Origin: Alphaproteobacteria bacterium
GTDB lineage: Bacteria > Pseudomonadota > Alphaproteobacteria > Oceanibaculales > Oceanibaculaceae
Length of the DNA stretch: 64,000 nucleotides
Assembly: GCA_018823745.1 (NCBI GenBank)
Contig: JAHJHR010000007.1
Span: forward strand, 151,943-215,942
Direction of reading: 5' to 3'
Part shown: one piece after another, positions 16,221 through 25,082 of the stretch
Position numbering within the stretch: the stretch's first letter is position 1
How the letters are laid out: each line of letters begins with the position of its first letter
Made by a program: the position numbers and the translations under genes
The notes under the pieces: generated by a model
Told to the model about the DNA's origin: nothing
Databases searched by the model: none
What the model saw: the letters and a program-made list of their open reading frames with translations, nothing else

Positions 16221-18644
16221 TCAGAAATCGGCGGTGATGGAGAACAGGGCCGTGCGCGGCGCACCCAGCGCCACCATGCTGTAGCTGTTCACGCTCGCCC
16301 AATACCCCTCATCGAACAGATTCTGCACGGTCGCGCGCAGCGTCACCGGCGTGTCCGCAAGTACTGTCTTGTAGCGCACGCCAAGGTCGAAGGTCGTCCA
16401 GGACGGAATCTCCTGGGTGTTGGCGGTGTCCACGAACTGGCTGCCGGTGTGGATCACGCTGCCCGACAGGGTCAGCCCGCGCAGGAAGGGCGTGTCCCAT
16501 TCCGCCGTCAGGTTGGCCTGGAAATCGGCAACGCCGACCGGCGTGTTGCCCCGGGTGGCGGCGCTGTTGGTCTCGGTGAGTTCTGCATCCAGCAGCATCA
16601 CACCACCCAGCAGCCTGATCTCCGGCGTGATCTCGCCGAACACGCTGACCTCGATGCCGCGATTGCGCTGCTCGCCGCCGCTGCTATAGACGCCGCCCTC
16701 GACCTGGCCGAACGGCTTGGTGATCTGGAACAACGAGACGGTCGTGCCGACCTTGCCGAAATCGAGCTTCACGCCGGCCTCGTACTGTTCGGCGACGTAG
16801 GGTTTCATGGCCTGGCCCGCATTGATGGCAGTGTTGGGCGCGATATCGCCCTTGCTGAGCCCCTCGATATAGTTGGCGTAAAGCGAGACATTTTCCCACG
16901 GCTTCACCACGATTCCGACCATCGGCGTCAGCTCGGTCTCGTCATAGGAGGACGTCACGGCACCGCTGGCTGCGCTGAAATTGTCCGACTGTACGGTCTG
17001 GTAGCGCGCCCCCAATGTCAGCATCAGTTGGTCCTCGAACATCGACAGAGTGTCGGCGAGTGCGAGGCCGGACAGCGCCGATTCCGAAAGCTTCGGCTTC
17101 GTCCCCGGCGCGCTGACGGCAACCGCCGGATTGGCAACCGGGGCATAAATGTTGGAGGACAGCACCGTCGAATCGAAGACCGCGCCACGCTTGAAGACAT
17201 CCGCGTAGTGGCTGGCTTGCAGCGTCATCCGGTGCGAGACCGCACCGGTATCGAACTGGCCACGCAGGCCGGCATCGGCGCTCCAGCGGTCGGTTTGAAA
17301 GCGCATGTAGGAGACGGAATCCTGCGTGCCACCGACGGAATTGACAATCATCGGATAGCCGAACAGCCGGTCCACTTCTGTTTTGCCGCCGCCAAAACTG
17401 CCGAAGGCGGTGAGATTGTCGGAAAGATCATATTCACCGCGCAGCACCGCGGACTGATCCACCGCCTCCGACCATTCCCATTTGTGGACGACATTCCGGG
17501 CACCGTCCGGCGCGGATGGCATATCGATACCTGACGCCACCAGGAATTCGCGCGATGGCGCGCTCAGATCCTCACGCTGATCTATCAGATCAAGCGAGGC
17601 ACGCAGATTGTCGCCCCGATAATCGAGGGCGAGCGCCCCCAGCGAGGCGGTGCGGCTTTGATTGTCCAGAGGGGTGTCACCATCCATATAGTCGCCGTTA
17701 AATCGGACGCCGAACTCCTTGTCTGGACCGAAGCGGCGGCTGATATCGGCTTTCGCACCGGCCTGCTCGCCCAGCCCGTAATCGACGCCCACGCGGTTGA
17801 GGTCGGTGTCGCCCGCCCGCTTCGGCACGATGTTGATGACGCCGCCGACACCGCTGTTGGGCGACATGCCGTTCAGCAGCGCTGCCGGCCCCTTCAGCAC
17901 CTCGATACGCTCGGCGAACCCCGCCAGCGCGCGATAATTCGGTGCGATACCATAGGCGCCATTGAAGGCCACCTCGCCGGAATTGCCGATATTCATGGCA
18001 AAGCCACGAATGGAATAGGAATCCAACATGCCGCCGCTACTGCTGAGCGTGCGCACCGACGGATCGTTGCGCAGCACCTCGGCGATGGTCTGCGCCTGCT
18101 GATCCTCGATCTTGTCGCTGGTGTAGCTGGTGACGCTGACCGGGGCGTCCATGATATCGACATTGCCCAGCAGGCCGAGCTGCCCGCCGGTCGCCACCTG
18201 CCCGCCGGCATAGGCGGGCGGAAGCGCCGCCGCAGCCCCCCCCGCACCTTCGACGCGGATCGGCGCCAGCGTCGTGGCGCCCTCCGCCCCGGTGGCAGCA
18301 GCGAGCAGAATAGTGGCCTCGCCGGTCTGGCGGAAGGTCAGGTCCGTGCCGCGCAACAGCTGCTCCAGCGCCTGCGGGACACTCATCTCGCCCCGGATGA
18401 TGCGCTCTTGCTCCAGCACCGGCAGCGCCACCGTATAGGCGATGCGCCAGCCCGACACCGCACCGATCTCGGCAATCCCCGCAGCCAGCGAGCGCGCCCG
18501 GATGTCGAAGGCATAGTGGGCTTTCTGAACCTGCTGCGCGGTGGCGCCCGGCACATGCCCGGCGAAAGGCGCGATGACGGCGGCCGAGACCAGCAAGGCC
18601 GCGACGACGGATGTGTACTTACCCCTGGAATATGCCGGCGGCAT
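16221..18644 (-). CDS. TonB-dependent siderophore receptor with STN signalling domain (system 1)
   Basis: An 807-residue outer-membrane receptor. A signal peptide (VVAALLVSAAVIAPFAG) is followed by a secretin/TonB short N-terminal domain at about residues 40-105 (FDIRARSLAAGIAEIGAVSG). The plug is at about 140-270 (APVSVTSYTSDKIEDQQAQT, VLKGPAALLNGMSPNSGVGG) and a 22-strand barrel ends in the aromatic SITADF. STN presence marks it as a FecA/FpvA-type signalling receptor acting through the FecR and sigma genes upstream. Start: a TTG at 18653 touches the AGGGGAG Shine-Dalgarno, whereas ATG 18644 has ideal spacing, so the latter is used. The siderophore is unknown; the VLKGPAALLNGMSPN plug motif is typical of ferrichrome/hydroxamate-type receptors. 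Confidence 0.92.
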   Translation of the reverse strand: MPPAYSRGKYTSVVAALLVSAAVIAPFAGHVPGATAQQVQKAHYAFDIRARSLAAGIAEIGAVSGWRIAYTVALPVLEQERIIRGEMSVPQALEQLLRGTDLTFRQTGEATILLAAATGAEGATTLAPIRVEGAGGAAAALPPAYAGGQVATGGQLGLLGNVDIMDAPVSVTSYTSDKIEDQQAQTIAEVLRNDPSVRTLSSSGGMLDSYSIRGFAMNIGNSGEVAFNGAYGIAPNYRALAGFAERIEVLKGPAALLNGMSPNSGVGGVINIVPKRAGDTDLNRVGVDYGLGEQAGAKADISRRFGPDKEFGVRFNGDYMDGDTPLDNQSRTASLGALALDYRGDNLRASLDLIDQREDLSAPSREFLVASGIDMPSAPDGARNVVHKWEWSEAVDQSAVLRGEYDLSDNLTAFGSFGGGKTEVDRLFGYPMIVNSVGGTQDSVSYMRFQTDRWSADAGLRGQFDTGAVSHRMTLQASHYADVFKRGAVFDSTVLSSNIYAPVANPAVAVSAPGTKPKLSESALSGLALADTLSMFEDQLMLTLGARYQTVQSDNFSAASGAVTSSYDETELTPMVGIVVKPWENVSLYANYIEGLSKGDIAPNTAINAGQAMKPYVAEQYEAGVKLDFGKVGTTVSLFQITKPFGQVEGGVYSSGGEQRNRGIEVSVFGEITPEIRLLGGVMLLDAELTETNSAATRGNTPVGVADFQANLTAEWDTPFLRGLTLSGSVIHTGSQFVDTANTQEIPSWTTFDLGVRYKTVLADTPVTLRATVQNLFDEGYWASVNSYSMVALGAPRTALFSITADF

Positions 18645-18761
18645 TCGATCCAACTCCCCTTGCGTTTATCCGAAGGTCAGCCCCGCAGCTGACAAAAGGA
18701 CAAACGGGCGGCCGGCGGGCATCCTCACATCCGCTGTGAGATTTTCCGGATTTATGGGAAC

Positions 18762-19727
18762 TCAGTAGAGCACAGTCAGCCAGGGACCAGCGGTGACCAG
18801 CCGTACACCTGTCGCCTCGGCGACTGTCTCCAGAGACGTGGCGATGTCGGTCACCGGGAAGGTGCCCGACACCCGGCGCTCCCCGGCAGCGCCGATCACC
18901 ATCACGCGGCCATCGGCATAGCGGCCAAGCATGGCGGCGAGATCGGCCAGACGCGCATCCTCCACGCTGATCCGCCCCTCCATCCAGGACAGGGCGAGCA
19001 TCGTATCCACGGCGGCGGCGGAACCGACCCGGCCCTCCCTTACCTGCACCTGCTGCCCGCCCCGTAGCAGGACGCCCGCACCACCTTCCGGGGAGCGGAC
19101 ACGGACTGCACCCTCGGCCACGCTGACCTGCGTGCGCGCCGGCAGCAGATCGACATCGAAGCGGGTGCCGACCACCTGCACAATGGCGTCGCCCGCCGTC
19201 ACGGTGAACGGATCGCCCTCGCGGTGCCGCACCTCGAAGAAGGCCTGGCCCTGCAGCAGCGTCACCTGGCGGCGCCCGCCGCTGAAATCCGTGGCCAGCG
19301 CCGTGTCCGGCCCCAGATGCACGGTGGAACCATCCGGCAGGCTGGTCTGCGTCATCCGGGAATCGCCGGAGACGATGTCGGCGCGCCAGTTCTGTACAAG
19401 GGAAGATGGATCGATCACCGACAGGACCAGCGCCGCGGCAATGGCCGCGCCGGCCAGCCCGGCTACCGCCTTGCGCCGCCAGTTACCCGTCAGGCGGGAC
19501 AGCAGCCCCCGAGCGGCAGCGCCGCTGGCGGTCCGGCGCGCCGGCAATTCCAGCTGGCCCCAGAGCACGCGGATCTGATCATAGGCCAGGCGGTTGCCGG
19601 TATCTGCATTCAGCCATGCCTCGAACGCCACCGCCTCCCGCGCCGACAGCGAGCCACCGGCCCGCTTGGCGTGCCACAGCGCCGCGGCGTCCTTCTGTTC
19701 GTCGGTAAGATCTGGGGCGTTTCTCAT
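18762..19727 (-). CDS. FecR-family anti-sigma regulator (system 1)
   Basis: A 321-residue inner-membrane regulator. The cytoplasmic N-terminus carries the FecR/DUF4880 pattern AALWHAKRAGGSLSAREAVA followed by FEAWLNADTGNRLAYD. One transmembrane helix lies at about 87-107 (AVAGLAGAAIAAALVLSVI). The periplasmic FecR domain (MTQTSLPDGSTVHLGPDTAL; VTLLQGQAFFEVRHREGDPF) and the C-terminal STN-interacting part follow. It would hold the sigma factor until the receptor's STN domain signals ligand binding. It lies between its sigma gene and receptor gene, all on the minus strand, with gaps of about 108 bases on each side. Confidence 0.93.
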   Translation of the reverse strand: MRNAPDLTDEQKDAAALWHAKRAGGSLSAREAVAFEAWLNADTGNRLAYDQIRVLWGQLELPARRTASGAAARGLLSRLTGNWRRKAVAGLAGAAIAAALVLSVIDPSSLVQNWRADIVSGDSRMTQTSLPDGSTVHLGPDTALATDFSGGRRQVTLLQGQAFFEVRHREGDPFTVTAGDAIVQVVGTRFDVDLLPARTQVSVAEGAVRVRSPEGGAGVLLRGGQQVQVREGRVGSAAAVDTMLALSWMEGRISVEDARLADLAAMLGRYADGRVMVIGAAGERRVSGTFPVTDIATSLETVAEATGVRLVTAGPWLTVLY

Positions 19728-19835
19728 CTGGGCCGGCTGCCGGGCGTGCCTTGACGGTGCGAAAACAGTTTGGGGTACGGTACTTCCCTATATAGCCAAT
19801 AACGTCCGGCCGGAAGGCATCCGCATATCCCGGCC

Positions 19836-20348
19836 TCAACGCCGATGCTCGCCGAGCGCTTTCTGGCAATGCCTGAGGACGCGGGCAAGCTGCTTCTCCA
19901 CAGCGCTGACCGATATGCCGTAGATCTTCGCCAGCCTGTCGTTTGGGATGCCCTCGATGCGGTGCAGGATGAACATCTCGCGCGCCTGCGGCCGCAGTTC
20001 CAGCAGCGCCCTGTCCAGCGCAGAGAGCGATTCGCGCGCCGCCGCCTGATCCTCCGGCGAGTGGCCTTCGCCCCAGCCGATCTGCTCCGGCACGATGCTG
20101 TCCAGCGCCCGGTTGCGGCTGCGCAGGCTGCGGTGATGATCGATCACGGCATTCCGCACCGAGGCATAGAGAATCCGCGTGTCGTCCTCGGTCCGGCCGG
20201 TGCCGCCGGATTGCAGCAGGCGGACATAGACGTCCTGCACGATCTCCCGCGCCGTCTCCGGATCGCGCAGCCTTCTGGCGGCGACCTTGGTCAACGCCCG
20301 CGCGTGCTCCTCGAACAGCCCAGCGAGCCTCTGGCGCCAGGACGTCAT
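19836..20348 (-). CDS. FecI-type ECF sigma factor (system 1)
   Basis: A 170-residue sigma factor from ATG 20348 (MTSWRQRLAGLFEEHARALT). Region 2 contains RRLRDPETAREIVQDVYVRL and region 4 contains RPQAREMFILHRIEGIPNDR with the HTH KIYGISVSAVEKQLARVLRH. The VEKQL pattern is characteristic of iron-responsive FecI sigma factors. A longer frame from a TTG at 20405 exists, but GGGGA in good position supports 20348. It should direct RNA polymerase to its own receptor gene. A Fur-box-like palindrome lies 67-85 bases upstream. Confidence 0.92.
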   Translation of the reverse strand: MTSWRQRLAGLFEEHARALTKVAARRLRDPETAREIVQDVYVRLLQSGGTGRTEDDTRILYASVRNAVIDHHRSLRSRNRALDSIVPEQIGWGEGHSPEDQAAARESLSALDRALLELRPQAREMFILHRIEGIPNDRLAKIYGISVSAVEKQLARVLRHCQKALGEHRR

Positions 20349-20414
20349 GATCCGGATTTCCCCAACGGTGAGAATCGAACCGCCGGTGACGGCGGCATGC
20401 CTCAAGCACTATCA

Positions 20415-20433
20415 GTAATGATACTCATTTGCA
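20415..20433 (-). promoter_or_regulatory. Fur-box-like site ahead of sigma factor gene 1
   Basis: Read on the minus strand the site is TGCAAATGAGTATCATTAC, close to alphaproteobacterial Fur boxes (TGCAAATGAGAATCATT type), and it lies in an unusually AT-rich patch. It would repress the sigma gene when iron is plentiful. The rest of the 20349-20713 gap holds no gene I can support and should contain the promoter of the divergent gamma-glutamyltransferase-family gene. Confidence 0.65.
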
Positions 20434-20713
20434 ATTATATCGAGGCTATTCGAGAAGGTCGGCATGATACCGCTGCGCGACATAGGGGTGGGAGGGGGAG
20501 TAGCGCAGCCGGCCCGGAATATTCCAGAGACGGGACACAACACACGCGCATTGCCGCATTGATTATTTATCAACCGGACAGCGATACTCCCGGATCTAAA
20601 ATCTTGGCCTTCAAAGCCATTGTCTTGCAAACCTCGCTCCTGGGCTTCGGCTCCCTGCAGGCCGCGACCGAAGGCGCTATGGGCTCAATCCTCGTGAAAA
20701 CCGGGAGATTCCG

Positions 20714-22369
20714 TTGATCCGCAAAAAACTGCCCTTCACCTGCGAAAAGCGCTCGGCCTCAGGTGATTTGGGCATTGTCGTGACGAACTCTCCGCTCGGC
20801 ACAGCGGCAGGCAGCGAGATGCTGGCGGCTGGTGGCAATGCCATCGATGCCGCCGTCGCGGCGCTGCTGACACTCACCGTTGTCGAGCCGATGATGGTGG
20901 GGATCGCAGGTGGCGGGATTTCACACATAAGGCTGAGTGACAGCCGCCATGTGGTGATCGACGCGCTGTCAACCGCAGGGGCAGCAATGCACCCGACGAT
21001 GTTCACCCCTGTTTCGGACCTTCCGGAGCGATACAGCGACACGCTTGATCGGCGCAATCTCGTCGGACCATCGGCCGTCGCCGTTCCGGGAAATCTGCGC
21101 GGCTGGTGCCTGATGCAGGAAAAATACGGCAAACTGCCCTTTGCCGACGTGATCGAACCGGCGATACAGGCCGCAAGACGCGGCTTCACCGTCAGTCACT
21201 ATCTGAATGGCGCGATCAAAGAGCATCAGGCCGATCTTGCCGCAGATGCCGAGATCGCACGGCTGATGCTGCCGGGCGGCACCCCGGCGGAACCGGGCAA
21301 CCGTATGGTGATGGGTGACTATGCCGACAGCCTGCGACAGGTGCAGGCGGAAGGCGCGTCGGCGCTGTATGGCGGTGCGCTGGGGGGCGCCCTGATCGAC
21401 CGGCTGCAGACCGGCGGTCCGGACGCCGGTGTCCTGACGCTGGAAGATCTTGTTTCCTACAGCGCCATCGAACGCGAGGCGGTCTTCGGCACCTATCGCG
21501 GGCACACCATCGCCGGTCCGCCGCCACCGGCCTCATCCGGCGTGCATATCGTTCAAATGCTGAACATGCTGGAGAGTTTCGACGTCGCCACCATGGGGTT
21601 CGGCAGCGTGGAGTCTCTCGGCCTGTTGGCTGAGGTGATCCGCATCGCCTTCGAGGACCGGCGCACCGCATCTGGCGACCCCGATTTCGTCAATGTGCCG
21701 GTGGAACGCTACATTTCGAAGGACTATGCCCGCACCTGCCTGCAGCGGATAAAGGAAAGGCCGGTGCCGCATCCCTCGCTTCACGAAAGCCGCGACACCA
21801 CGCATGTCACAGCGGCCGACCGGGACGGGAATATCGTCGCCGCCACACATACGATCAACAGTCTGTTCGGCGCACGCATCATGGTTCCCGGCACAGGAAT
21901 TATTCCCAATAACTATATGCTGAACTACGATCCGCGCCCCGGCAAGGCGATGTCCATCGCCCCTGGCAAACGGGTGCCGACAGCGATGGCGCCGATGATC
22001 ATACTGAAAGAGGACCGCCCCGTCTTCGCACTGGGTTTGCCGGGCGGGGTGCGCATTTTCCCGTCGGCGATGCAGGCCATTGTGAACCTCATCGATCACC
22101 GGATGAACCTCCAGCAGGCCGTCGAGGCACCGCGGCTCTGGACGGAAGGCCACCATATCGAACTGGAACCGGCCTACGCGGATATGGAAGAAGCGCTTGT
22201 GAAGCGAGGCCAGGATGTGCGCCTCGTCAAGACCGTGGGCGGCGGCATGAACGCCATCGCTTTCGAAGAAGACGGGATGATGACAGGGGCGGCCTGCTGG
22301 CGGGCGGACGGCACCGTGATGGCGCAAAGCGGCGGGCTGGCCCGCCCTGGGGTTCGTTTCCGCCTCTGA
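20714..22369 (+). CDS. Gamma-glutamyltransferase / cephalosporin-acylase family Ntn hydrolase
   Basis: A 551-residue protein of the gamma-glutamyltranspeptidase family. NSPLGTAAGSEMLAAGGNAI followed by DAAVAALLTLTVVEP is the N-terminal signature. The autocleavage site lies in SRDTTHVTAADRDGNIVAAT, where the second Thr of TTH would be the catalytic nucleophile of the small subunit. PGTGIIPNNYMLNYDPRPGK and PVFALGLPGGVRIFPSAMQA complete it. No signal peptide is visible, so it is probably cytoplasmic, unlike classical periplasmic GGT. The start is a TTG at 20714 with GGGAG upstream; no closer ATG fits. Its place between two siderophore systems may be fortuitous; hydrolysis of a gamma-glutamyl or acyl group is the only safe statement. 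Confidence 0.9.
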   Translation: MIRKKLPFTCEKRSASGDLGIVVTNSPLGTAAGSEMLAAGGNAIDAAVAALLTLTVVEPMMVGIAGGGISHIRLSDSRHVVIDALSTAGAAMHPTMFTPVSDLPERYSDTLDRRNLVGPSAVAVPGNLRGWCLMQEKYGKLPFADVIEPAIQAARRGFTVSHYLNGAIKEHQADLAADAEIARLMLPGGTPAEPGNRMVMGDYADSLRQVQAEGASALYGGALGGALIDRLQTGGPDAGVLTLEDLVSYSAIEREAVFGTYRGHTIAGPPPPASSGVHIVQMLNMLESFDVATMGFGSVESLGLLAEVIRIAFEDRRTASGDPDFVNVPVERYISKDYARTCLQRIKERPVPHPSLHESRDTTHVTAADRDGNIVAATHTINSLFGARIMVPGTGIIPNNYMLNYDPRPGKAMSIAPGKRVPTAMAPMIILKEDRPVFALGLPGGVRIFPSAMQAIVNLIDHRMNLQQAVEAPRLWTEGHHIELEPAYADMEEALVKRGQDVRLVKTVGGGMNAIAFEEDGMMTGAACWRADGTVMAQSGGLARPGVRFRL

Positions 22370-22664
22370 TGATCAGGGGATAGAGCCTCGCCAGTTCCTA
22401 CTCAGCACACGGAACTTACGCGGGCCCGGCTACTGGTTTGGATTGACCGTTACGAGCGAGCTTCCTAGCGAACCTGCTGATCTCTCTAACGCTACAGAAG
22501 CTTATGGTCTAGTGAGCATGTAGCCGATGTTGTGGCCGCAAGGTGCCCGTCCGCTTTTCAGTCAAAGTCGCCGGTAAGCAGCCATTTCACTGATAACCTG
22601 TGCGGCGCAAATGTGACGCCAAGGAACCCCGAGCGATCGAGACACGAACAGGACCTGCCCCCGC
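22370..22664. other. Convergent intergenic gap without a supportable gene
   Basis: These 295 bases separate the ends of the gamma-glutamyltransferase-family gene and the DUF2218 gene. GC content drops and stop codons are frequent in all frames compared with the neighbours. No clean hairpin with a T-run was seen. It could be decayed sequence, but nothing is recognisable. Confidence 0.4.
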
Positions 22665-22952
22665 TCAATCAGCGGTAGCCCAAATGATTTCCGGGGCTTC
22701 GCGCCAGCCGAAGCGGGCGACATGCTCGGTGATGACCGTCTGCAACTGGTCGAGCTTGGTTGCATCCGGCGATTCGCAGCGCAGCAGCAGCGCCGCTGGC
22801 TGCGCCTCCAGCCGGCAGATGCCGATGGTGAAGACGATGCTGCCGACAGTGTCGTGCAGCTCCACCGGCAGCTTATGGGCGAAATGCTTGCACAGCTGGG
22901 CCAGGTAACGGCCGGCATTGGGCGTTTCCACCCGGCTTTCCGAGATCTTCAT
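22665..22952 (-). CDS. DUF2218 domain protein
   Basis: A 95-residue protein starting MKISESRVETPNAGRYLAQL with HFAHKLPVELHDTVGSIVFT, LLLRCESPDATKLDQLQTVI and ending FGWREAPEIIWATAD. These are the landmarks of DUF2218 (histidine-rich start after RYL.QLCKHF.HK). The family recurs beside iron-siderophore ABC importers in Alphaproteobacteria, but its biochemical role is not established. A longer upstream frame to 23189 lies wholly inside the MATE gene and was rejected. The ATG overlaps the MATE stop (ATGA), so it is the last gene of the long iron operon. Confidence 0.88.
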   Translation of the reverse strand: MKISESRVETPNAGRYLAQLCKHFAHKLPVELHDTVGSIVFTIGICRLEAQPAALLLRCESPDATKLDQLQTVITEHVARFGWREAPEIIWATAD

Positions 22953-24292
22953 GGAACCATCCTTTCCTGGTTTAAAACTCTCCGCAGGCGCTGGAACAGG
23001 GTGGCGGAGACGAGGCTCATCGCCATCAGCATGCCGGTCCAGATACCGGCGAGCCCTTGCCCTTGGCCAAGGCTGAGCCAGGCCGCCACGGGAATGCCGA
23101 CGCTCCAGAGGCCGAGAATGGCGATGCCGGCAGGCCATCGGGCATCGCCCAGGCCGCGCAGGATTCCGACAAGCGCGATGCGTCCGCAATCCAGCGGCAG
23201 GCTAGCGGCGGCAAACAGCAGGACGAGTTGGGCCAGCGCCGCCGTCTCTGCCGCGAAGGGCGCCCCCGGCTCCAGCACCAGCGCGACCAGCGGCCCGCGC
23301 GCCAGCGCCAGGAAGCCCCCGTACAGCGCCGAAACCGCCAGCGCCGCCACCAGCGTCTGGCGGATGGCCTGGCGGTAGTGCGCGATATTCTCCTGCCCCC
23401 GGTGGAAGGCGATGACGATGGTCGCCGCCTCGCCTATGCCGAAGAGGAAGGCGATGCCGACCTCCGCAGCCTGCAGGGCGATGGCGTTGGCGGCCAGCGC
23501 TGCGGCGCCCAGCAGGCCGGTCATCATCGCGATGGCCGCGAAGAAACCCATGGTGGCGCCTTCAAGCACCGCCATCGGCGCGCCATAGGACAGCACCTCC
23601 GTCAGATTCCGCCGCAGGCCGGCGAGGCTCCATCCGCCGAGCAGGCCCGCCAGCGCGCCGCGCCGGTAGAGCCAGAAGAGCAGCGCCAGCATCTTCAGCA
23701 GGACCGTCAGGAAGGTCGCCACCCCCGCGCCGACAAGGCCCAGTTCCGGCAGGCCCAGCAGGCCGAACATGAACAGTGCATTGCCGGCGGCGTTCACCGG
23801 TATAGCCAGCAACGAGATCCGGCTGACGGCGGCGGCGTGGCCGCGCACGGCGGCGATTGTCCATAGTGCGGCGAACACCGCGATGCAGGGGGACGCCCAG
23901 GCAAGCCAGGCGAGATACGGGCCGGCAGCCTGCGCCAGGCCCGGTTCCTGGCCGACGGACAGCAGCAGCGCCTCCCCGGCCACCGACAGCGCCAGGATCG
24001 GCAGCAGAAGGACGCCGGCCACGGCCGCCAGCGCCGTCACTGTCCCGCGCGCGCCTGCCAGATCGCCCGCGCCGAGCAAACGGGCGAGCGGCGCACCCGC
24101 CCCGCCGACGAAGCCCAGCAGGCAGAACAGCGGCAGATAGAACAGATGGCTGGCCAGGGATGCTGCTGCCAGTTCCGCCGGCCCCAGCCAGCCGATCATC
24201 ACCAGGTCGGTCGCCGCGATGGCGATATGCGACAAATTGGCCAGCCCCAGCGCGAACGCCAGGGGTACCAGGCGCGGTCCTGCTTCAGCCAT
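22949..24292 (-). CDS. MATE-family efflux transporter
   Basis: A 447-residue protein with twelve hydrophobic helices in two homologous halves, starting MAEAGPRLVPLAFALGLANL. It shows the MATE pattern DLVMIGWLGPAELAAASLAS near the start and MAVLEGATMGFFAAIAMMTG at the start of the second half. The ATG at 24292 overlaps the ATPase stop by eight bases; the longer frame to 24433 is inside the ATPase gene. MATE proteins exchange cations for drugs or metabolites. Here the exporter is embedded between an iron-chelate importer and DUF2218, so siderophore or degraded-ligand export is a plausible but unproven role. Confidence 0.92.
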   Translation of the reverse strand: MAEAGPRLVPLAFALGLANLSHIAIAATDLVMIGWLGPAELAAASLASHLFYLPLFCLLGFVGGAGAPLARLLGAGDLAGARGTVTALAAVAGVLLLPILALSVAGEALLLSVGQEPGLAQAAGPYLAWLAWASPCIAVFAALWTIAAVRGHAAAVSRISLLAIPVNAAGNALFMFGLLGLPELGLVGAGVATFLTVLLKMLALLFWLYRRGALAGLLGGWSLAGLRRNLTEVLSYGAPMAVLEGATMGFFAAIAMMTGLLGAAALAANAIALQAAEVGIAFLFGIGEAATIVIAFHRGQENIAHYRQAIRQTLVAALAVSALYGGFLALARGPLVALVLEPGAPFAAETAALAQLVLLFAAASLPLDCGRIALVGILRGLGDARWPAGIAILGLWSVGIPVAAWLSLGQGQGLAGIWTGMLMAMSLVSATLFQRLRRVLNQERMVP

Positions 24293-25082
24293 GCCGGTGC
24301 AGCGCCCGGGGCAGCGGCCGCACGATATGGACCAGGATGCCGCCGCCGGGCCGCGCCACGATTTCGGCCTCGACCTGGAAGACGGCGGCCAGAGTCTCCG
24401 GGGTAAGCACCTCGGCCGGCGGGCCGGCGGCAACGACGCGGCCCTGGCTCAGCAGGGCCAGCTGGTCGCAATAGCGCGCCGCCAGGTCGATGTCGTGCAG
24501 GGCTGCGATCGCCACCCCGCCGCGCTGCGCCAGCCGGTCGCGTACCAGATCCAGCACCACCATGCGCCAATGCAGGTCGAGGGCGGAGGTCGGCTCGTCG
24601 AGCAGCAGCAGCGCCGGTTCACGGATCAGCGCCAGTGCCAGCCCGACCAGCTGGCGCTTGCCGCCAGACAGGGTGTGCAGCGGCGACAGCGCGACCGAGG
24701 ACAGGCCGAGGGCTGCAAACATCGCCTCGATACGCGCCGCCAGTGCGGCATCCGGGATATCCAGCGCCAGGGCCCGCGCGGTGCTCCACATCAGCTCCGT
24801 CGGCAGCAGGGCGGATGGCGAGGGCGGCGATTGCGGCATCGCCGCCACCTTGTCGCGCCAGCCCGCCGGGCCGTAGTCCCCTTGGGCCATATCATCCAGC
24901 GCGATCAGCCCGTCGGCCCGCATCTCGCGCGACAGGCAGCGCATCAGGGTGGATTTGCCCGAGGCGTTCGGCCCCAGCAGCCCCAGTATCTCGCCATTGG
25001 CCATATCCGGCAGCGTGACGTCGAACAGGATCTGCGTGCGGCCATAATGCGCCGACACGCCCTGCGCCCGCAGCCGGGTCAC
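24285..25082 (-). CDS. Iron-chelate ABC transporter ATP-binding protein (FecE/FepC-like)
   Basis: A 265-residue ATPase starting at GTG 25082 (MTRLRAQGVSAHYGRTQILF), coupled by a GTGA overlap to the permease stop. Walker A is GPNASGKSTLM, the signature is TLSGGKRQLVGLALAL, Walker B is LLLLDEPTSALDLHW and the H-loop is AALHDIDLAARYCDQ. The family's ARYCD/LARGRVVA-like ending is present. It lacks the long N-terminus that the open frame up to 25223 would add. It powers the single FecCD-type permease upstream for uptake of ferric siderophore, haem or a related chelate. Confidence 0.92.
   Translation of the reverse strand: MTRLRAQGVSAHYGRTQILFDVTLPDMANGEILGLLGPNASGKSTLMRCLSREMRADGLIALDDMAQGDYGPAGWRDKVAAMPQSPPSPSALLPTELMWSTARALALDIPDAALAARIEAMFAALGLSSVALSPLHTLSGGKRQLVGLALALIREPALLLLDEPTSALDLHWRMVVLDLVRDRLAQRGGVAIAALHDIDLAARYCDQLALLSQGRVVAAGPPAEVLTPETLAAVFQVEAEIVARPGGGILVHIVRPLPRALHRHG

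Noticed and set aside
22370..22664. An insertion-sequence remnant in the low-GC gap
   Set aside because: No terminal inverted repeats, target duplication or convincing transposase motif could be identified.
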